NCBI GenBank assembly: GCA_947446635.1
Contig: CANFHF010000012.1
Location: forward strand, 1-57,671
From: Flavobacteriaceae bacterium
Lineage (GTDB): Bacteria; Bacteroidota; Bacteroidia; Flavobacteriales; Flavobacteriaceae
DNA: 57,671 nt
Direction of reading: 5' to 3'
The position numbers and the translations under genes were made by a program. Positions 52,727 to 57,671 of this stretch are shown here, piece after piece (the stretch's first letter is position 1; the number at the start of each line of letters is the position of its first letter). Below the pieces are notes generated by a model, which had not been told where the DNA came from, did no database searches, and was given only the letters and a program-made list of their open reading frames with translations.

Positions 52727-53203
52727 ATGAGAAAAAGAGCGGCAAAGAAAAGACCACTTTTACCAGATCCAAGGTTTAATGACCAATTGGTAACACGTTT
52801 TGTAAACAACTTAATGTGGGATGGTAAAAAATCGACAGCTTTCAAAGTGTTTTATGATGCAATTGACATTATAGAGTCTAAAAAGCAAGATGCAGATAAA
52901 TTATCATTAGACATTTGGAAAGATGCCTTGACAAACGTTATGCCTCACGTAGAAGTACGTAGTCGTAGAGTTGGTGGAGCGACATTCCAAATTCCAATGC
53001 AAATTAGACCAGACAGAAAAATTTCTATGGCAATGAAGTGGTTAATACTTTATTCTAGAAGAAGAAATGAGAAATCTATGGCTCAAAGACTAGCGTCAGA
53101 ATGTTTAGCTGCGGCTAAAGAAGAAGGTGCTGCTGTTAAAAAGAGAATGGATACTCACAAAATGGCTGAAGCAAATAAAGCATTCTCACATTTTAGATTT
53201 TAA
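52727..53203 (+). CDS. rpsG: Ribosomal protein S7
   Basis: 158 aa. S7 signatures NLMWDGKKSTAFKVFYDA and VMPHVEVRSRRVGGATFQIPM. It nucleates the 30S head on 16S rRNA. It is 58 bp after rpsL and 10 bp before fusA. Confidence 0.99.
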   Translation: MRKRAAKKRPLLPDPRFNDQLVTRFVNNLMWDGKKSTAFKVFYDAIDIIESKKQDADKLSLDIWKDALTNVMPHVEVRSRRVGGATFQIPMQIRPDRKISMAMKWLILYSRRRNEKSMAQRLASECLAAAKEEGAAVKKRMDTHKMAEANKAFSHFRF

Positions 53204-53213
53204 TTAAGAAGAA

Positions 53214-55370
53214 ATGGCTAGAGATTTAAAATACACAAGAAATATAGGAATTGCTGCTCACATTGATGCTGGTAAAACAACAACAACAGAGCGTATATTA
53301 TTCTATACTGGAAAATCACACAAAATTGGTGAAGTACATGATGGTGCTGCAACAATGGACTGGATGGCGCAAGAGCAAGAAAGAGGGATTACGATTACTT
53401 CTGCTGCTACAACTTGTGAATGGAATTTTCCAACGGAACAAGGTAAAGTATTGCCTGAAACACTTCCTTATCACTTTAATATTATTGATACCCCAGGACA
53501 CGTTGATTTTACTGTTGAGGTAAATCGTTCATTGCGTGTACTTGATGGGTTGGTTTTCTTGTTTAGTGCAGTTGATGGTGTGGAACCACAATCTGAAACA
53601 AACTGGAGACTAGCCGATCAATACAGAGTACCACGTATCGGTTTTGTTAATAAAATGGACAGACAAGGTTCTAACTTTTTGATGGTATGTCAGCAAGTTA
53701 GAGATATGTTAAAATCTAATGCCGTTGCGATTACTTTGCCAATTGGTGAAGAAAACGACTTTAAAGGGGTGGTTGATTTAGTAAAGAATCAAGCTATTGT
53801 ATGGCACGAAGAAGGTTTAGGAGCTACATTTGATATTGTGCCTATTCCTGCTGATATGCTTGATGAAGTAAAAGAATATAGATCAATTCTTATTGAAGCT
53901 GTGGCTGATTATGATGAAAATCTATTGGAAAAATTTATGGAAGACGAAGAGTCTATCACAGAAGAAGAAATCAACATCGCGTTGAGAGCTGCTGTTATGG
54001 ACATGGCTATCATTCCTATGATTGCTGGTTCATCTTTCAAAAATAAAGGAGTTCAATTCATGTTGGATGCAGTATGTAAATACTTGCCATCTCCAATGGA
54101 TAAAGCCGGTATCGAAGGAATTCACCCTGATGATGCTGAATTATTAGAAGAAGACCAAACTAAAATCTTGCGTAAGCCGGATGTTAAAGAGCCGTTTGCT
54201 GCTTTAGCATTTAAAATTGCTACTGATCCATTCGTAGGTCGTCTAGCTTTCTTCCGTGCGTATTCAGGTCGTTTAGATGCGGGTTCTTATGTTTTGAACA
54301 CTCGTTCAGGAAATAAAGAAAGAATTTCTCGTATCTACCAAATGCACGCGAACAAACAAAATCCAATCGATTATATCGAAGCTGGTGATATTGGAGCGGC
54401 AGTTGGATTCAAAGATATCAAAACTGGAGATACCTTGTGTGATGAAAAAAACCCAATTATTTTGGAGTCTATGAAATTCCCTGCTCCGGTAATTGGTATT
54501 GCAATTGAGCCTAAAACAAAAGCTGACGTTGATAAAATGGGTATGGCTTTAGCTAAATTAGCTGAAGAAGATCCAACGTTTACAGTTAGAACTGATGAAG
54601 CTTCAGGACAAACGATTATCTCAGGAATGGGTGAGTTACACTTAGATATTCTTGTGGATAGAATGAAACGCGAATTTAAAGTTGAAGTGAACCAAGGGGA
54701 GCCTCAAGTAGAATATAAAGAAGCGTTTACTAAAAAAGCACAACATAGAGAAACGTACAAAAAACAATCAGGTGGTCGTGGTAAATTCGGTGATATCGTA
54801 TTTATTTTAGAGCCAGCAGATGAAGTTGATGGTAAAGCTCCAGTTGGATTGCAATTTGTGAATGCGGTAAAAGGGGGTAACGTTCCTAAAGAATATATCC
54901 CATCTGTAGAAAAAGGTTTCAGAGAAGCTATGAAAACAGGTCCTTTAGCAGGATATCAAGTGGATAGTTTAAAAGTAACTTTATTAGACGGATCTTTTCA
55001 CCCTGTCGATTCAGACGCACTTTCTTTTGAGTTAGCAGCAAGAATGGGGTACAGAGAAGTAGCAAAAGCTGCTGGAGCAATTATTTTGGAGCCTATCATG
55101 AAAATGGAAGTGATTACGCCTGAAGAAAACATGGGGGATATCGTAGGTGATATTAACCGTCGTAGAGGTCAAGTGAATGACATGGGTGACAGAGCGGGTG
55201 CAAAAACCATCAAAGCAGATGTGCCATTATCAGAAATGTTTGGTTATGTAACGACATTAAGAACACTTTCTTCTGGTAGAGCAACATCTACAATGGAATT
55301 TTCACACTACGCAGAAACACCTTCCAATATTTCGGAAACAGTTATCAAAAAAGCAAAAGGAAACGCATAA
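53214..55370 (+). CDS. fusA: Elongation factor G
   Basis: 718 aa. GTPase motifs [42 protein letters not shown] and NKMDRQG, then domains II-V ([19 protein letters not shown]). It drives translocation of tRNA and mRNA. It belongs to the str operon and is followed directly by rpsJ; tuf is not present here, as usual in this phylum. Confidence 0.99.
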   Translation: MARDLKYTRNIGIAAHIDAGKTTTTERILFYTGKSHKIGEVHDGAATMDWMAQEQERGITITSAATTCEWNFPTEQGKVLPETLPYHFNIIDTPGHVDFTVEVNRSLRVLDGLVFLFSAVDGVEPQSETNWRLADQYRVPRIGFVNKMDRQGSNFLMVCQQVRDMLKSNAVAITLPIGEENDFKGVVDLVKNQAIVWHEEGLGATFDIVPIPADMLDEVKEYRSILIEAVADYDENLLEKFMEDEESITEEEINIALRAAVMDMAIIPMIAGSSFKNKGVQFMLDAVCKYLPSPMDKAGIEGIHPDDAELLEEDQTKILRKPDVKEPFAALAFKIATDPFVGRLAFFRAYSGRLDAGSYVLNTRSGNKERISRIYQMHANKQNPIDYIEAGDIGAAVGFKDIKTGDTLCDEKNPIILESMKFPAPVIGIAIEPKTKADVDKMGMALAKLAEEDPTFTVRTDEASGQTIISGMGELHLDILVDRMKREFKVEVNQGEPQVEYKEAFTKKAQHRETYKKQSGGRGKFGDIVFILEPADEVDGKAPVGLQFVNAVKGGNVPKEYIPSVEKGFREAMKTGPLAGYQVDSLKVTLLDGSFHPVDSDALSFELAARMGYREVAKAAGAIILEPIMKMEVITPEENMGDIVGDINRRRGQVNDMGDRAGAKTIKADVPLSEMFGYVTTLRTLSSGRATSTMEFSHYAETPSNISETVIKKAKGNA

Positions 55371-55381
55371 TCTTTAAGAAA

Positions 55382-55687
55382 ATGAGTCAAAAAATTAGAA
55401 TAAAACTAAAATCTTACGATCACATGTTGGTAGACAAGTCTGCTGAAAAGATTGTAAAAACTGTAAAAAGTACAGGAGCAGTAGTAACAGGACCAATTCC
55501 TTTACCAACTCACAAAAAACTCTTTACGGTTCTACGTTCTCCTCACGTTAACAAAAAAGCGAGAGAACAATTTGAAGTTATGTCATACAAGCGATTAATT
55601 GACATTTACTCCTCTTCTTCAAAAACCATTGATGCTCTAATGAAATTGGAGTTGCCAAGTGGTGTTGAAGTAGAAATCAAAGTATAG
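55382..55687 (+). CDS. rpsJ: Ribosomal protein S10 (NusE)
   Basis: 101 aa. Starts [14 protein letters not shown], with [24 protein letters not shown], standard S10. It also acts in antitermination with NusB. A 101-bp gap to rplC follows with no clear hairpin; possibly an internal promoter (TACAATTTG at 55737-55745 has one base too many between TA and TTTG). Confidence 0.99.
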   Translation: MSQKIRIKLKSYDHMLVDKSAEKIVKTVKSTGAVVTGPIPLPTHKKLFTVLRSPHVNKKAREQFEVMSYKRLIDIYSSSSKTIDALMKLELPSGVEVEIKV

Positions 55688-55788
55688 GTATATTGTATTA
55701 ATTATATACTGTAAATTGTACTAAGAGCTTTCTTGATACAATTTGCGGGGTATAATATGCAATTTTTAATAATTAATAAATAATATTT

Positions 55789-56406
55789 ATGTCTGGGTTA
55801 ATTGGTAGAAAAATCGGCATGACTAGCATTTTCGACGAGAACGGGAAGAATATTCCTTGTACGGTAATCGAAGCTGGACCATGTGTTGTTACCCAAGTCA
55901 GAACCAAAGGTGTTGACGGGTACGAAGCGTTGCAACTGGGTTTCGATGACAAAAACGAGAAACATTCCACAAAAGCGGCCGTAGGTCACTTTGCGAAAGC
56001 GGGAACTGTAGCTAAGAAAAAAGTCGTTGAATTTCAAGATTTTGCAACAGAACAAAAATTAGGGGACGTTATTGATGTTTCCATGTTCGTAGAAGGAGAA
56101 TTTGTAGATGTACAAGGTGTATCTAAAGGTAAAGGTTTTCAGGGAGTAGTAAAACGTCACGGTTTTGGTGGTGTTGGACAAGCAACTCACGGTCAACACA
56201 ACCGTTTAAGAGCGCCAGGGTCTGTAGGGGCTTCTTCTTATCCATCTAGAGTATTCAAAGGAATGCGTATGGCTGGACGAATGGGAGGCGAAAATGTAAA
56301 CGTTCAAAACCTTAGAGTTTTAAAAGTAGTGACTGAAAAGAACCTACTTGTTATTAAAGGATGTATTCCTGGATGTAACAACTCTTATGTAATCATTCAC
56401 AAGTAA
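55789..56406 (+). CDS. rplC: Ribosomal protein L3
   Basis: 205 aa. [19 protein letters not shown] at the start, [19 protein letters not shown] and [19 protein letters not shown], all L3 hallmarks. Its last codon region overlaps the rplD start (stop TAATG at 56404-56408). Confidence 0.99.
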   Translation: MSGLIGRKIGMTSIFDENGKNIPCTVIEAGPCVVTQVRTKGVDGYEALQLGFDDKNEKHSTKAAVGHFAKAGTVAKKKVVEFQDFATEQKLGDVIDVSMFVEGEFVDVQGVSKGKGFQGVVKRHGFGGVGQATHGQHNRLRAPGSVGASSYPSRVFKGMRMAGRMGGENVNVQNLRVLKVVTEKNLLVIKGCIPGCNNSYVIIHK

Positions 56407-57035
56407 TGGAAGCAAAAGTATTAGATTTCAACGGAAAAGATACTGGAAGAAAAGTGCAACTTTCTGATTCAGTATTCGCAATTGAACCAAATAATCACGC
56501 AGTATACCTTGATGTGAAGCAATATCTTGCTAATCAAAGACAAGGAACGCACAAAGCAAAAGAAAGAGCTGAAGTAGCGGGAAGTACACGTAAGATTAAA
56601 AAACAAAAAGGAACTGGAACTGCTCGTGCGGGTAGTGCTAAGAATCCATTGTTTAAAGGTGGTGGAACAGTTTTTGGACCAAGACCAAGAAGTTATTCAT
56701 TCAAATTGAATAAAAGCTTGAAACGTCTAGCAAGAAAATCTGCTTTCTCAATTAAAGCAAAAGAAGCAAACATAATTGTTCTTGAAGACTTCAGTTTTGA
56801 AACACCAAACACTAAGAATTTCATCAATGTATTGAAGTCATTAGGGTTGGAGAATAAAAAATCTTTATTTGTGTTGGGCGATTCGAATAAAAATGTATAT
56901 TTGTCGTCACGCAATTTAAAGGCGTCTAAGGTGATAAGTAGCTTAGAATTAAGCACTTACGACATATTAAACACGAATAGTTTGGTACTCTTAGAAGGTT
57001 CTTTAGAGGTAATTGAAGAAAATTTAAGCAAATAA
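56406..57035 (+). CDS. rplD: Ribosomal protein L4
   Basis: 209 aa. KVLDFNGKDTGRKVQLSD, KKQKGTGTARAGSAKNPLFKGGG and VFGPRPRSYSFKLNKSLKRLARKSAF are diagnostic. In other bacteria L4 can repress its own operon; no matching leader structure was recognised here. Confidence 0.98.
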   Translation: MEAKVLDFNGKDTGRKVQLSDSVFAIEPNNHAVYLDVKQYLANQRQGTHKAKERAEVAGSTRKIKKQKGTGTARAGSAKNPLFKGGGTVFGPRPRSYSFKLNKSLKRLARKSAFSIKAKEANIIVLEDFSFETPNTKNFINVLKSLGLENKKSLFVLGDSNKNVYLSSRNLKASKVISSLELSTYDILNTNSLVLLEGSLEVIEENLSK

Positions 57036-57041
57036 TAGGAT

Positions 57042-57332
57042 ATGAGCATCATAATTAAACCTATAGTAACAGAAAAAGTAACCAGAGAAAGTGAAGTTTT
57101 AAACCGCTTCGGGTTCGTTGTTGACAAAAAAGCAAACAAAGTGCAAATTAAGAAAGCTGTTGAAGCTGCTTATGGAGTAACTATTTTGAGTGTCAATACG
57201 ATGAATGTAAGACCGGATAGAACTACAAAATACACTAAAAGTGGACTTATCAGTGGAAAGACAAATGCAATCAAAAAAGCAATTGTACAAGTACAAGAAG
57301 GAGAAACAATTGATTTTTACAACAATATCTAA
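57042..57332 (+). CDS. rplW: Ribosomal protein L23
   Basis: 96 aa. MSIIIKPIVTEKVTRESE, FVVDKKANKVQIKKAVEAAYGV and NTMNVRP mark L23, which lies at the peptide exit tunnel and docks trigger factor and SRP. Confidence 0.98.
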   Translation: MSIIIKPIVTEKVTRESEVLNRFGFVVDKKANKVQIKKAVEAAYGVTILSVNTMNVRPDRTTKYTKSGLISGKTNAIKKAIVQVQEGETIDFYNNI

Positions 57333-57341
57333 GATAGAAAA

Positions 57342-57671
57342 ATGTCAGTAAGAAAATTAAAACCTATTACCCCAGGTCAGCGATTTAGAGTTGTGAATGG
57401 TTATGACGCCATTACAACTGATAAGCCGGAACGCTCTTTGATAGCGCCGATAAAAAACTCTGGAGGTAGAAATAGTCAAGGAAAGATGACCATGCGTTAT
57501 ACGGGTGGTGGTCACAAGCAGAGATATCGTATCATTGATTTCAAACGTACAAAAGAAGGAATTCCGGCTACAGTGAAATCAATCGAATATGATCCAAATC
57601 GTACTGCGTTTATCGCATTGTTAGCGTATGCTGATGGTGAGAAAACTTATGTTATTGCTCAAAACGGATTG
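57342..57671 (+). CDS. rplB: Ribosomal protein L2 (partial, cut by window end)
   Basis: The ATG at 57342 opens [20 protein letters not shown] and the frame stays open for 110 codons to the window end, with [29 protein letters not shown], an L2 signature (split here as [22 protein letters not shown]). The C-terminal half is outside the window. Confidence 0.98.
   Translation, partial: MSVRKLKPITPGQRFRVVNGYDAITTDKPERSLIAPIKNSGGRNSQGKMTMRYTGGGHKQRYRIIDFKRTKEGIPATVKSIEYDPNRTAFIALLAYADGEKTYVIAQNGL

Noticed and set aside
1..57671. CRISPR array, prophage or transposon
   Set aside because: No regularly spaced repeats, integrase, transposase or terminal inverted repeats were found; strand switches are explained by ordinary operons.

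Overview
The window is a chromosomal segment of a Bacteroidota organism, most likely a Flavobacterium or close relative. This rests on type IX secretion C-terminal sorting domains, a SusC/SusD pair, a fused CcoN-CcoO oxidase subunit, TAnnTTTG-type -7 promoter elements, low G+C, and the order rpsL-rpsG-fusA-rpsJ-rplC-rplD-rplW-rplB without tuf. I saw no insertion sequence, prophage or CRISPR array.

Layout. 1-3.1 kb: the end of one T9SS cargo gene, a secreted esterase-like T9SS cargo protein and an Ig-repeat lipoprotein. 3.1-10.4 kb: two related OprP-type porins flanking an M14 metallopeptidase, then a DctA-like C4-dicarboxylate symporter and ATP-dependent PEP carboxykinase. 10.4-21.2 kb: an FNR-type regulator divergent from a complete cbb3 oxidase locus (ccoI, ccoS, ccoNO, ccoQ-like, ccoP, ccoG, ccoH, a DsbD_2/TauE-type membrane protein) and convergent hemN. 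21.6-25.9 kb: two small unknown genes, the di-iron Fe-S repair protein Ric, and anaerobic ribonucleotide reductase nrdD-nrdG, in which the glycyl-radical tail lies on its own 52-codon ORF. 26-27.8 kb: a 599-aa protein of unknown function. 28.1-34.4 kb: a clade II nitrous oxide reductase cluster (cytochrome c, nosZ, a membrane-NosL fusion, nosD, nosF, nosY). 34.5-37 kb: a fasciclin lipoprotein, a diverged heme-copper-oxidase-like membrane protein and a second Crp/Fnr regulator. 37-44 kb: housekeeping genes (tRNA-Val, folC, exbB/exbD/tonB, nhaA, anmK, an acyl-CoA dehydrogenase). 44-52 kb: a SusC/SusD/lipoprotein operon and an Omp85-like protein. 52-57.7 kb: the str/S10 ribosomal operon, cut off inside rplB.

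The main observation is a shared promoter architecture. Eight 16-bp palindromes of the form TATGA-N6-TCATA (some with one or two outer bases changed) lie upstream of ccoI/fnr, ccoS-NOQP, hemN, the small-gene/ric/nrdDG run, the 599-aa gene, the nos cluster, the fasciclin lipoprotein and the second Crp/Fnr gene. In all eight activating orientations the palindrome ends exactly 21 bp before a TAnnTTTG-like -7 element, which fits class II activation centred near -41.5. The only other orientation, toward fnr itself, has an 8-bp gap that fits autorepression. The window therefore carries a compact low-oxygen / N2O-respiration regulon. It ties three uncharacterised proteins (599 aa, 410 aa, and the small 108/66-aa pair) to micro-oxic oxidase, N2O reductase, anaerobic heme synthesis and anaerobic dNTP synthesis.
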